Positions 1-6,380 of a stretch of DNA of 17,774 nucleotides are shown here, piece by piece; the stretch's first letter is position 1, and each line of letters starts with the position of its first letter. A model generated the notes under the pieces. It saw only the letters and a list, made by a program, of their open reading frames with translations, was not told the DNA's origin and did no database searches. A program made the translations under genes and the position numbers. Location: the NCBI GenBank assembly GCA_963525745.1, contig CAURMH010000033.1:1-17774 (forward strand). The letters are read 5' to 3'. This DNA comes from CAURMH01 sp963525745. GTDB taxonomy: Bacteria; Pseudomonadota; Gammaproteobacteria; Enterobacterales; Pasteurellaceae.

Positions 1-667
1 CCGCTGTGCCATCTTGTGCCGTGTAGTTAAAACGGTCTTTGCTGAGTGCTGAAATGCCTTTGGTGTGGTGGCTGTCGCCGTGTAAAGCATAATAAAAATT
101 GTTATTTGAACCGGAAAGGGTTAATGAACCATCAACAGTGCGGTGAGATCCTGTGCCGAAATCATAGTCAACATTGAAGGTTTTGCCTTTTTCTAAGCCT
201 TTTTTGGTGGTGATATAAATCACACCGCCCATCGCATCACTTCCCCAAAGCGCGGATTGCTCACCGCGTAAGACTTCGATGCGTTCGATGTTGCTTAAAG
301 CTAATCCACCGAAATCAAAACCGTAGCCGGAAACCGGATTGGCTTTTACACCATCAATAATCACGGCAGTGTGGTTTGCATCCGCACCACGTAAAAAGAC
401 GTTGGTCAATGTACCACGACCGCCTGAAGCGCTTACGGCAAGGCTTGGCACGGTTTTCAACACATCACTCACATACGTAGCGTTGCGTGCAGCGAAATCT
501 TTTTCCGTTAAAACTGTCACAGAAGACGCGGTTTGGTCTTGGGTGACCGGAGTCGCGTAAGCGGAATACACCTGAATCGGTTGTAATTCGGTTTTTGTTT
601 GTTCATCGGCAAACGCGACTGTCGATAAACTTAATAAAATTGTTGTTATCATAGAATGCTTACGCAT
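1..667 (-). CDS. TonB-dependent outer-membrane receptor, N-terminal part (runs off left edge)
   Basis: The reading frame starts at ATG 667 behind AAGGAA and stays open to the window edge, giving 222 visible codons. Residues 1-20 are a typical signal peptide (MRKH, hydrophobic run, AFA cleavage site). Then comes a short linker with a possible TonB box (around PIQVYS) and a plug domain at roughly residues 35-155. Plug hallmarks are VFLRGADANHT, VIIDGV, IERIEVLRGEQSALWGSDA and GGVIYITTK. The first barrel strands follow. The protein sits in the outer membrane and should import a scarce ligand with energy from TonB-ExbBD. The plug looks BtuB/siderophore-receptor-like, but the ligand cannot be named from this part. 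It lies 35 bp after ribB on the same strand, so read-through from the FMN riboswitch is possible, and a Fur-like box lies just upstream of its start. Confidence 0.9.
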   Translation of the reverse strand, partial: MRKHSMITTILLSLSTVAFADEQTKTELQPIQVYSAYATPVTQDQTASSVTVLTEKDFAARNATYVSDVLKTVPSLAVSASGGRGTLTNVFLRGADANHTAVIIDGVKANPVSGYGFDFGGLALSNIERIEVLRGEQSALWGSDAMGGVIYITTKKGLEKGKTFNVDYDFGTGSHRTVDGSLTLSGSNNNFYYALHGDSHHTKGISALSKDRFNYTAQDGTA

Positions 668-684
668 AATGGGTTCCTTGGTTA

Positions 685-703
685 AAAAATGATAGTCATT
701 GTT
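685..703. promoter_or_regulatory. Fur-box-like palindrome between ribB and the receptor gene
   Basis: The 19 bases aaaaatgatagtcattgtt match the Fur consensus GATAATGATAATCATTATC at 14 of 19 positions, centred on a perfect AATGA/TCATT inverted repeat (688-692 and 696-700). The site overlaps the last base of the ribB stop codon and ends 18 bp before the receptor ATG. I found no convincing -35/-10 pair there, so it may control a weak internal promoter or act on read-through transcription. Iron control of the receptor is inferred. Confidence 0.6.
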
Positions 704-1350
704 TAGCAATGATGTTTTTGTCGATACGCCACTAAATCCTCAATGGTAATAACGGCATAACCGAATTTTTGTGCGAATTTGACAATTTCCGGCGTGCGAG
801 CCATGGTGCCGTCATCATTAGTTATTTCACAAATCACTCCGGCCGGTTTAAATCCGCTTAAACGGGCAAGATCTACAGCCGCTTCGGTATGTCCTCGACG
901 ATTTAACACGCCGTCTTCCACCGCGCGTAAAGGGAAAACGTGTCCCGGGCGGTGTAAATCCTGTGGCTTAGCTTCATCGGCAATGGCGGCACGAATCGTT
1001 GTTACGCGATCGGCTGCCGAAACACCGGTGCTCACCCCACTTGCGGCTTCAATTGTTACTGTAAAGGCCGTTTTATTTACGCTGTTATTGTGTTTTACCA
1101 TGGGCGGTAAATCTAATTGCCGACAACGTTCATCGGTTAAGCAAAGACAAACGATGCCGCTTCCATAACGGATTAATTGTGCCATTTGTGCCGGGGTGAT
1201 CGTTTCGGCGGGAAAAATTAAATCCCCTTCATTTTCGCGATCTTCATCATCAAGCACTAAAACGCCATTGCCTTGTTTGAAGGTGTTTAAGGCGTTGCAC
1301 ACACGTTCTTCCGCTGATAAACCGAACGGGGATAAAATTGACTGATTCAT
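703..1350 (-). CDS. ribB: 3,4-dihydroxy-2-butanone 4-phosphate synthase
   Basis: RibB converts D-ribulose 5-phosphate to 3,4-dihydroxy-2-butanone 4-phosphate plus formate, supplying the four-carbon unit of riboflavin in the cytoplasm. The 215-residue protein has the usual length of the stand-alone enzyme (E. coli 217). It carries the metal-binding DDEDRENEGD loop (about residues 34-43), the GSGIVCLCLT strand, the SAADR and RPGHVFPLRA segments and the GHTEA motif. No GTP cyclohydrolase II domain is fused to it. ATG 1350 is preceded by AAAGGAAG at good spacing. The gene is headed by an FMN riboswitch and followed after 35 bp by a TonB-dependent receptor. High FMN should lower expression. Identification is secure. 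Confidence 0.98.
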   Translation of the reverse strand: MNQSILSPFGLSAEERVCNALNTFKQGNGVLVLDDEDRENEGDLIFPAETITPAQMAQLIRYGSGIVCLCLTDERCRQLDLPPMVKHNNSVNKTAFTVTIEAASGVSTGVSAADRVTTIRAAIADEAKPQDLHRPGHVFPLRAVEDGVLNRRGHTEAAVDLARLSGFKPAGVICEITNDDGTMARTPEIVKFAQKFGYAVITIEDLVAYRQKHHC

Positions 1351-1427
1351 AGTAACTTCCTTTCATTAAAATCGAATACCAGAATCAGGGCTGAGGAGAA
1401 ATACCAAAGACGACGCCGATCGCCGTT

Positions 1428-1567
1428 ATTCTCTTCCATCCAGACTATAACTGTCGGCCTTGGAATTTCACCAAATCTGCTGACTTTAAAACTCGGTCAA
1501 AATCGACCGCACTTTAAACGCTCGCGGGCTATACCGCCGGTAGGGAATTTCACCCTGCCCTGAGAAT
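1428..1567 (-). promoter_or_regulatory. FMN riboswitch (RFN element) controlling ribB
   Basis: Read on the minus strand, the conserved RFN blocks appear in order: GGGCAGGGTGAAATTCCC, ACCGGCGGTATAGCCCGCGAGC, GTCAGCAGATTTGGTGAAAT, AAGGCCGACAGTTATAGTC and GGATGGAAGAGAAT. The closing P1 stem is ATTCTC (1567-1562) with GAGAAT (1433-1428). The variable hairpin (about 1486-1518) is built from an uptake sequence and its complement. A further conserved-looking stretch (CAGCCCTGATTCTGG, about 1395-1380) lies between the aptamer and the ribB ATG, resembling as I recall the E. coli ribB expression platform. The element senses flavin mononucleotide and lowers downstream expression when FMN is abundant. 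Confidence 0.96.
1506..1514 (-). repeat. DNA uptake sequence (Hin-type USS) inside the riboswitch
   Basis: An exact AAGTGCGGT on the minus strand, within AAAGTGCGGTC. It forms the 5-prime arm of the riboswitch variable hairpin. Confidence 0.95.
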
Positions 1568-1575
1568 GCTCGCCC

Positions 1576-1581
1576 AGTATA
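1576..1581 (-). promoter_or_regulatory. Candidate -10 box for ribB
   Basis: TATACT on the minus strand, nine bases before the riboswitch P1 stem, so a start site near 1569 would begin the transcript right at the aptamer. The -35 region (around TGTTTC, 1604-1599) is poor. Confidence 0.5.
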
Positions 1582-1629
1582 GCGCAAAAGAAACCGACGA
1601 AACATATTTTTATTTGCCATAAGATTGCA

Positions 1630-1635
1630 TACAAT
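1630..1635 (+). promoter_or_regulatory. Candidate -10 box for nadR
   Basis: TACAAT with no good -35. A start near 1642 would give a leader of about 75 nt that contains the whole three-way-junction fold at 1653-1697. Confidence 0.4.
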
Positions 1636-1652
1636 AAGGAGACGGAGATTTC

Positions 1653-1697
1653 TTGGTTCGGCCGGCGCGGCCTGACTTAAGCTGTGCGTCAGAACAA
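1653..1697 (+). promoter_or_regulatory. Structured nadR leader: predicted three-way junction
   Basis: Three helices close on one another without unpaired junction bases. The outer stem is GTTC (1656-1659) with GAAC (1692-1695), extendable by TT/AA past a bulged G. Hairpin A is GGCCG (1660-1664), loop GCG, CGGCC (1668-1672). Hairpin B is TGAC (1673-1676), an 11-nt loop, GTCA (1688-1691). It ends about 20 nt before the nadR ATG, next to the ribosome-binding site GAGGGAGTGGG (1703-1713). I do not recognise it as a described riboswitch class; its regulatory role is inferred. Confidence 0.4.
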
Positions 1698-1716
1698 TCA
1701 TTGAGGGAGTGGGATT

Positions 1717-2976
1717 ATGTCCGATTTCGTGTATTTACAGGAAAAACGTAAACAGTTAAATCTGAAAGTTAACGAGCTTTGCTTACAGGCCAATGTGACA
1801 CGCGCTTATTTTAATCAACTGATTACGGGCAAGATCAAAAGCCCAAGTGCAGCAAAACTTAACGCTTTACATAAAGCACTGCAAATTTCCGAAAAAGAAG
1901 ACAAAAAAGTCGGCGTCATTTTCGGGAAATTCTACCCTGTACACACCGGACATATTAATATGATTTACGAAGCGTTTAGTCGGGTCGACGAATTGCATGT
2001 CATTGTGTGTAGCGATACGGAGCGCGATTTGAAGTTATTTTACGACAGTAAAATGAAGCGAATGCCTACGGTGCAGGATAGATTACGCTGGATGCAGCAA
2101 ATCTTTAAATATCAAAAAAATCAGATTTTTATTCATAATCTGGTCGAAGACGGATTGCCAAGTTATCCAAACGGCTGGGAGGCTTGGAGCCGCGAAGTCA
2201 AAAAACTGTTTAAAGAAAAAGGATTTAATCCAAGCGTCGTATTTAGCAGTGAGATTCAGGATAAAGCCCCTTATGAGCAATATTTAAATTTAGAGGTTTC
2301 TTTAGTCGATCCCGACCGCGCTTTTTTTAATGTTTCCGCAACAAAAATTCGTAATAATCCTTTCCATTATTGGAAGTTTATTCCTAAGGAAGTGCGACCG
2401 TTTTTTGTTAAAACGATTGCCATTTTAGGCGGAGAAAGTAGCGGAAAAACGGTTTTAGTGAATAAATTGGCCGCCGTATTTAACACCACTTCCGCTTGGG
2501 AATATGGTCGTGAATTCGTTTTTGAAAAACTTGGCGGCGATGAGCAAGCTATGCAATATTCCGACTATCCGCAAATGGCGTTGGGTCATCAGCATTATAT
2601 CGATTATGCATTACGCCATGCACATAAAATTGCCATTATTGATACCGATTTTATTACGACGCAAGCATTTTGTATTCAATACGAAGGCAAACCGCATCCT
2701 TTTTTAGATTCCATGATTAGAGAATATCCTTTTGATATTACGATTTTATTAAATAATAATACAAAATGGGTGGACGATGGGCTACGCTCGCTTGGGAACC
2801 ACAAACAACGTCAACAGTTCCAGAATTTACTTAAAAAATTACTGGAAAAATATAAAGTATCTTACATTGAAATTGAATCGCCAAGCTATTTGGATCGATA
2901 TAATCAGGTTAAATCGGTGGTTGAAAAGGTGCTTAATGAAGAAGAAATCTCTGATTTACAACGCGATATCGGTTGA
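1717..2976 (+). CDS. nadR: NadR: NMN adenylyltransferase / ribosylnicotinamide kinase with N-terminal HTH
   Basis: NadR phosphorylates nicotinamide riboside to NMN and adenylates NMN to NAD in the cytoplasm. In Pasteurellaceae that depend on V factor this is the main route to NAD. Residues 1-60 are an XRE-like helix-turn-helix (VNELCLQANVTRAYFNQLITGK). The nucleotidyltransferase domain starts at about residue 65, with GKFYPVHTGH at 70-79 (HxGH signature) and SATKIR at 207-212. The kinase domain carries Walker A GGESSGKT at 238-245 and ends near residue 410. The 419-residue length fits the trifunctional family. ATG 1717 follows GAGGGAGTGGG. It is divergent from ribB and 8 bp from a phosphoesterase gene. 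Whether the HTH still represses transcription cannot be told from sequence. Confidence 0.96.
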   Translation: MSDFVYLQEKRKQLNLKVNELCLQANVTRAYFNQLITGKIKSPSAAKLNALHKALQISEKEDKKVGVIFGKFYPVHTGHINMIYEAFSRVDELHVIVCSDTERDLKLFYDSKMKRMPTVQDRLRWMQQIFKYQKNQIFIHNLVEDGLPSYPNGWEAWSREVKKLFKEKGFNPSVVFSSEIQDKAPYEQYLNLEVSLVDPDRAFFNVSATKIRNNPFHYWKFIPKEVRPFFVKTIAILGGESSGKTVLVNKLAAVFNTTSAWEYGREFVFEKLGGDEQAMQYSDYPQMALGHQHYIDYALRHAHKIAIIDTDFITTQAFCIQYEGKPHPFLDSMIREYPFDITILLNNNTKWVDDGLRSLGNHKQRQQFQNLLKKLLEKYKVSYIEIESPSYLDRYNQVKSVVEKVLNEEEISDLQRDIG

Positions 2977-2984
2977 GGAATAAT

Positions 2985-3659
2985 ATGATCCTATTTGCGG
3001 GCGACCCCCACGGACAATTTGACCATCTTTACCCTTTTCTTCAACAACAGAAAGATATCGCATTGGTCATTTTGGGGGATTTACAACTCTCCTCCTCGAC
3101 CGAATTGGATAAATTAGCGCAATATTGCGATTTATGGTTTATTCACGGTAATCACGATAGCAAAACCGTTGCGGCGTTTGACGCGATCTGGGGAACGCAA
3201 TGGCGTTTGCGCAACCTTCATAACCGCGTCGTGACCATTCAGGGGAAGCGAATTGCCGGGCTTGGCGGTGTTTTTCGCGGGCAGATCTGGATGCCACCAA
3301 ACAAGCCGATGTTTTTCGATCCCATTCATTTTTGCCAATACACATCGCAAGAAAAACTGTGGCGTGGCGGCATTCCGTTGCGTCACCGAACGTCTATTTT
3401 TCCTTCGGATTTTGAAATACTAGAGCAGGAACAGGCGGATATTCTCATTTGCCATGAAGCGCCTTGTCCCCATCCGATGGGATTTTCCGTCATTAATGAA
3501 CTGGGGCAAAAAATGGGCGTTACGCATATTTTTCACGGACATCACCACGAAAATTTCATTTATCACAGCGATTTTAATTATCAAATTACCAATGTTGGAT
3601 TTCGCAGTTTGGCCGATATACAAGGCAATTATTTGCTGAAAAATATTGATACGCGCTAG
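2985..3659 (+). CDS. Calcineurin-like metallophosphoesterase
   Basis: A 224-residue protein with the full metal-ligand set of the calcineurin-like fold: D7 and H9 (GDPHG), D32 (GDLQ), N56 and H57 (GNHD), H157 (CHEAP), H186 and H188 (GHHHE). It has no signal peptide, so it should be a cytoplasmic two-metal phosphatase or phosphodiesterase. The substrate is unknown. I place the start at ATG 2985, which has GAGGAA (2975-2980) at proper spacing; a TTG at 2973 in the same frame would overlap nadR and has weaker support. The gene follows the nadR stop by 8 bp and is probably cotranscribed, suggesting but not proving a link to pyridine-nucleotide metabolism. Its stop codon overlaps that of rluE on the other strand. 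Confidence 0.88.
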   Translation: MILFAGDPHGQFDHLYPFLQQQKDIALVILGDLQLSSSTELDKLAQYCDLWFIHGNHDSKTVAAFDAIWGTQWRLRNLHNRVVTIQGKRIAGLGGVFRGQIWMPPNKPMFFDPIHFCQYTSQEKLWRGGIPLRHRTSIFPSDFEILEQEQADILICHEAPCPHPMGFSVINELGQKMGVTHIFHGHHHENFIYHSDFNYQITNVGFRSLADIQGNYLLKNIDTR

Positions 3660-3666
3660 CGCGTGT
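3649..3666. terminator. Palindromic hairpin at the convergent phosphoesterase/rluE ends (weak bidirectional terminator)
   Basis: ACGCGCTAGCGCGT (3651-3664) is a perfect 14-bp palindrome. As RNA it folds with a CUAG loop and extends by a U-G and an A-U pair. A short T stretch follows on each strand (GTTTAC on plus; CAATATTTTT on minus). The CTAG at its centre carries both stop codons. Terminator activity is likely weak. Confidence 0.45.
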
Positions 3667-4321
3667 TTACAGGTAAACGTAGTCGGCGGAATAAATCGAT
3701 TAGAGGTTGTCGTTCCAACAAACGATAAGTACCGGGGGCCAGATTATTCAGGTTAAATCCGGCCATTTCATAACGAATCAAACGCAATGTGGGAAAGCCG
3801 ATATGGGCCGTCATTCGACGTACTTGCCGATTTCTGCCTTCCGTAATTTTAATTTCCAGCCAGCTTGTCGGAATTGTTTTTCGCTCCCGAATCGGTGGAA
3901 TCCGTTCCCATAAAAAATTTGGCGCAGAAATTGACCGCACTTTAGCCGGGCGAGTCATGCCGTCTTTTAACATTACGCCCTGACGTAATCGGATTAAGTC
4001 CTGTTCGCCGGGCTTTCCTTCCACTTGCACCAAATACGTTTTTTCCATTTTGAATTTCGGATCAGTTAAATAATGCTGTATTAATCCGTTATTGGTCAGA
4101 ATCACCAAACCTTCGCTGTCTCGATCCAAGCGTCCCGCGGCATAAATATTCGGAATATCGATAAAATCTGTTAAAGTCACACGTCCTTTTTCGTCGGTAA
4201 ATTGCGTTAGTACATCAAAAGGTTTGTTAAAAAGGAGCACTAGGCTTTGTGAAAAAGGAATCTGCTTTTCCTTTCGGAGAAAGCCATTGGATTTATATTT
4301 AGATTGAAAAGGTTTTTTCAT
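3656..4321 (-). CDS. rluE: 23S rRNA pseudouridine synthase RluE
   Basis: A 221-residue RsuA-family enzyme that isomerises one uridine of 23S rRNA (U2457 in E. coli numbering) to pseudouridine. LLFNKPFDVLTQF begins the catalytic domain at about residue 29. The signature GRLDRDSEGL is at 63-72 with catalytic Asp 66. NPPIRERKxIPTSWL-like and EGRNRQVRRMTAHIGFPTLRLIR segments match the E. coli RluE pattern. The S4 domain found in RsuA and RluB is absent, as expected for RluE. The first 25 or so residues are basic and poorly conserved in this family, so the exact start is less sure; ATG 4321 has no strong ribosome-binding site. One uptake sequence lies in the frame (A-K-V-R-S, 3934-3942). The gene overlaps the phosphoesterase by 4 bp tail to tail. 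Confidence 0.93.
   Translation of the reverse strand: MKKPFQSKYKSNGFLRKEKQIPFSQSLVLLFNKPFDVLTQFTDEKGRVTLTDFIDIPNIYAAGRLDRDSEGLVILTNNGLIQHYLTDPKFKMEKTYLVQVEGKPGEQDLIRLRQGVMLKDGMTRPAKVRSISAPNFLWERIPPIRERKTIPTSWLEIKITEGRNRQVRRMTAHIGFPTLRLIRYEMAGFNLNNLAPGTYRLLERQPLIDLFRRLRLPVNTR
3934..3942 (-). repeat. DNA uptake sequence within rluE
   Basis: Exact AAGTGCGGT on the minus strand, read in frame as part of Lys-Val-Arg. Confidence 0.95.
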
Positions 4322-4363
4322 AACCGACTACGGGAAAAATTAATAAAAACTTTCGTAAAATTG

Positions 4364-4372
4364 ACCGCACTT
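4364..4372 (-). repeat. DNA uptake sequence upstream of rluE
   Basis: Exact AAGTGCGGT on the minus strand, with the extended TCAATTTTA flank, in the dcuB-rluE spacer. Confidence 0.95.
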
Positions 4373-4433
4373 TAGCGGATTGAAAAAGCACTGTAAATAT
4401 TTGCTCTTTTTTTCATTTCGCTTCGTTACGAAC

Positions 4434-4462
4434 AAAAAGGCCGGCTTTGTATAAAGCCGACC
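4434..4462 (-). terminator. Intrinsic terminator of dcuB
   Basis: On the minus strand GGTCGGCTTT, loop ATAC, AAAGCCGGCC forms a 10-bp stem with one G-U pair, followed by TTTTTG. It starts 36 nt past the dcuB stop, separating dcuB from rluE downstream. Confidence 0.92.
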
Positions 4463-4498
4463 TATATGCCAAATGACGATTTTGTATCGCTTTTTATC

Positions 4499-6172
4499 TT
4501 ATAGGTAACCGAATAATCCGGTAAAGATATAACCGAAAATACAGGCAGTAATCACGCCGATTAAACCCGGTAAGATAAAGCTGTGGTTAATAACGAATTT
4601 ACCAATGTGGGTTGTTCCGGAACGGTCGAATTGAATAGCCGCTAAGTCGCTCGGATAAGTCGGTAAAATATAATAACCGTAACAAGCTGAGGCGAAGGCA
4701 AGAATAATCGCCGGATCCACGCCGATACCTAATGCTAATGGAACGAAAGCAACTAATGCCGCGGCTTGTGAATTTACAAATTTGGAAATTAATAACAACA
4801 TTACCGCGTAAGTCCATGGATGCGCCTTAACGATATCCCCTAATGCCGCTTTCATCATTGGCGTATGGACTGTAAACATGGTTTCCGCCATCCAGGAGAT
4901 ACCGAACACGGCAACCAACGCAATCATACCGGAACGGAAAATTTCGTTTTTACTGATTTTACCGGCATCGGTTTTAGTAAAGATGATAATTAATGCGCCG
5001 GCTAACAACATAAAGATTTGAATAACATGAACCATGCTAAGATTCACTTTTTTCTTCGCCGTATCTTTTAGCGCAATTGTGGCATTATTAATGGTTTCGG
5101 TTTTATCACCCGCCGTGATCACAACATTGTTGTCTTGTAATGCAATCGTTTGAGTAAGCGCGCCTTTCGCGTCATAAATTTCGACACTGTTATACGCGGT
5201 TGCAGCTTTCGCTTTATTTTCTTTCACATCGAGTGCAACTTTGCCGTCTTTCGCCAATGCAACGATTTTGCCGTCTTTAACATTGATACTTTTAACGGCC
5301 GCTTTGCTATCGGTAGAAACGACTTCAACCACTTGTGCCGGAGCAGATTTTTCAAAAGCAGGACGCAACTCTTTAAAATAACCGAGCACGGCGACCAGTA
5401 AAATCGCACCGAAGAAAATCCACATTGCATTCCAGCTGGACTGCGGCAATTTTTTATCTAAAAGGGAAGCGCTGTCGCCATAGACATATTTTTTAAATTC
5501 AGGATCTTGTAATTTTGCTTGAAACTCAGGATCTTTATCTAAATCTTTACCGCGGAACCAACTAAAAATACCGATTGCCAATACGCCGCAAAGCGTGGAT
5601 GGGACAGTAATTTTCAAGAGATCCAAATAACCGTCAAAACCGGCCAGCGGAGTTTTCGCATTCACTAAGAATGCGGTCAAAGTGACTACGGCAACGGAAA
5701 CCGGTGACGCGATAATCCCCATTTGGGAAGCAATTGAACTCGCCGCCATCGGGCGTTCCGGACGAATGTCGTTTTTAATCGCAATATCGTAAATAATCGG
5801 TAACATGGTATACACCACGTGTCCGGTACCGCATAAAATGGTTAAAAAACAGGTAACGAACGGTGCAAAAATACTCACGTATTTCGGATTTTTACGTAAC
5901 ATTTTTTCGGCGATTTGTAACATAACGTCTAAACCACCGCTGGCTTGCAATGTGGCGGACGTTACCACCACAGCAAGAATCGTTAACATGACATCAATTG
6001 CCGGTTTGCCCGGTTCAATACCAAAACCGAATACTAAAACGATTAGTCCGACCCCACCTAACATTCCCAGTGCGATACCGCCTTTTTTCGCACCATAGAA
6101 CAAACAGATAAGAACAATAGCAAGCTGAATGGCAAACTGTGCGCCTTCACCTAAGTTCATAAGAAAATCCAT
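4499..6172 (-). CDS. dcuB: Anaerobic C4-dicarboxylate transporter DcuB with an inserted hydrophilic domain
   Basis: DcuB exchanges external fumarate, malate or aspartate for internal succinate across the inner membrane during fumarate respiration. Nearly the whole length follows E. coli DcuB: QLAIVLICLFYGAKKGGIALG, SATLQASGGLDVMLQIAEK, CGTGHVVYTMLPIIYD, RPERPMAASSI, FSWFRGKDLDKDPEF, SKFVNSQAAALVAF, CYGYYILPTYPSDLAAIQF. It has about a dozen hydrophobic segments. At 557 residues it is about 110 longer than E. coli DcuB (446). The extra length is a soluble Lys/Ala/Val/Asp-rich segment at residues 274-376, between FKELRPAF and MVHVIQIFMLLAG. I chose ATG 6172 because GGAG (6182-6179) stands 6 nt ahead of it; TTG 6184 is in frame but lacks its own ribosome-binding site. 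A strong terminator follows. Confidence 0.95.
   Translation of the reverse strand: MDFLMNLGEGAQFAIQLAIVLICLFYGAKKGGIALGMLGGVGLIVLVFGFGIEPGKPAIDVMLTILAVVVTSATLQASGGLDVMLQIAEKMLRKNPKYVSIFAPFVTCFLTILCGTGHVVYTMLPIIYDIAIKNDIRPERPMAASSIASQMGIIASPVSVAVVTLTAFLVNAKTPLAGFDGYLDLLKITVPSTLCGVLAIGIFSWFRGKDLDKDPEFQAKLQDPEFKKYVYGDSASLLDKKLPQSSWNAMWIFFGAILLVAVLGYFKELRPAFEKSAPAQVVEVVSTDSKAAVKSINVKDGKIVALAKDGKVALDVKENKAKAATAYNSVEIYDAKGALTQTIALQDNNVVITAGDKTETINNATIALKDTAKKKVNLSMVHVIQIFMLLAGALIIIFTKTDAGKISKNEIFRSGMIALVAVFGISWMAETMFTVHTPMMKAALGDIVKAHPWTYAVMLLLISKFVNSQAAALVAFVPLALGIGVDPAIILAFASACYGYYILPTYPSDLAAIQFDRSGTTHIGKFVINHSFILPGLIGVITACIFGYIFTGLFGYL
5241..5278 (-). repeat. Short in-frame direct repeat in the DcuB insert
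   Basis: TTGCCGTCTTT occurs at 5241-5251 and 5268-5278, offset by 27 bp (nine codons). On the coding strand it encodes the repeated KDGKIVAL / KDGKVAL. This suggests that the inserted domain grew at least partly by local duplication. Confidence 0.7.
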
Positions 6173-6218
6173 AAGATACTCCAAAAATAATTGATATTTG
6201 AATTCAACATTCGCTCGA

Positions 6219-6227
6219 ATTCTAGCA
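6219..6227 (-). promoter_or_regulatory. Candidate extended -10 promoter for dcuB
   Basis: TGC-TAGAAT on the minus strand fits the TGn extended -10 pattern, 47 bp before the dcuB ATG. It lies inside a longer region that offers a second candidate promoter. Confidence 0.4.
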
Positions 6228-6249
6228 CTAAATTTACCCCCTAATAAGT

Positions 6250-6279
6250 AGTATCAAATAAATCTTTGTTTTAAGTCAA
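6250..6279 (-). promoter_or_regulatory. Candidate -35/-10 promoter for dcuB
   Basis: TTGACT (6279-6274), an 18-bp spacer and GATACT (6255-6250) on the minus strand. I see no good FNR palindrome near it, although dcuB is FNR-activated in E. coli; a CRP half-site (TCACA on the plus strand, about 6283-6287) is nearby. Confidence 0.4.
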
Positions 6280-6321
6280 AATTTCACATAAATATTGATC
6301 CGTTCTTGAAACGAATACGGG

Positions 6322-6327
6322 TACAAT
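6322..6327 (+). promoter_or_regulatory. Candidate -10 box for manA
   Basis: TACAAT, 54 bp before the manA start, with a poor -35 region, so an activator may be needed. Confidence 0.4.
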
Positions 6328-6380
6328 AGCAAAAAAGTAAGCAATAAAACACATGATGAAAAACAAAGGAGGCGGCCACC

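Noticed and set aside
339..560. Open frame on the plus strand antisense to the TonB receptor gene
   Set aside because: It lies wholly over the receptor plug domain, which has clear family motifs, and its own translation resembles no known protein.
779..1168. 129-codon open frame antisense to ribB
   Set aside because: Mirror of a well-conserved gene; no ribosome-binding site and low-complexity translation.
1486..1701. 71-codon minus-strand open frame across the ribB promoter and riboswitch
   Set aside because: It overlaps the FMN riboswitch, whose conserved RNA blocks explain the sequence; there is no family resemblance.
6181..6310. Possible FNR site upstream of dcuB
   Set aside because: TTGAT and TTCAA half-sites occur (about 6191-6206) but spacing does not fit TTGATnnnnATCAA.
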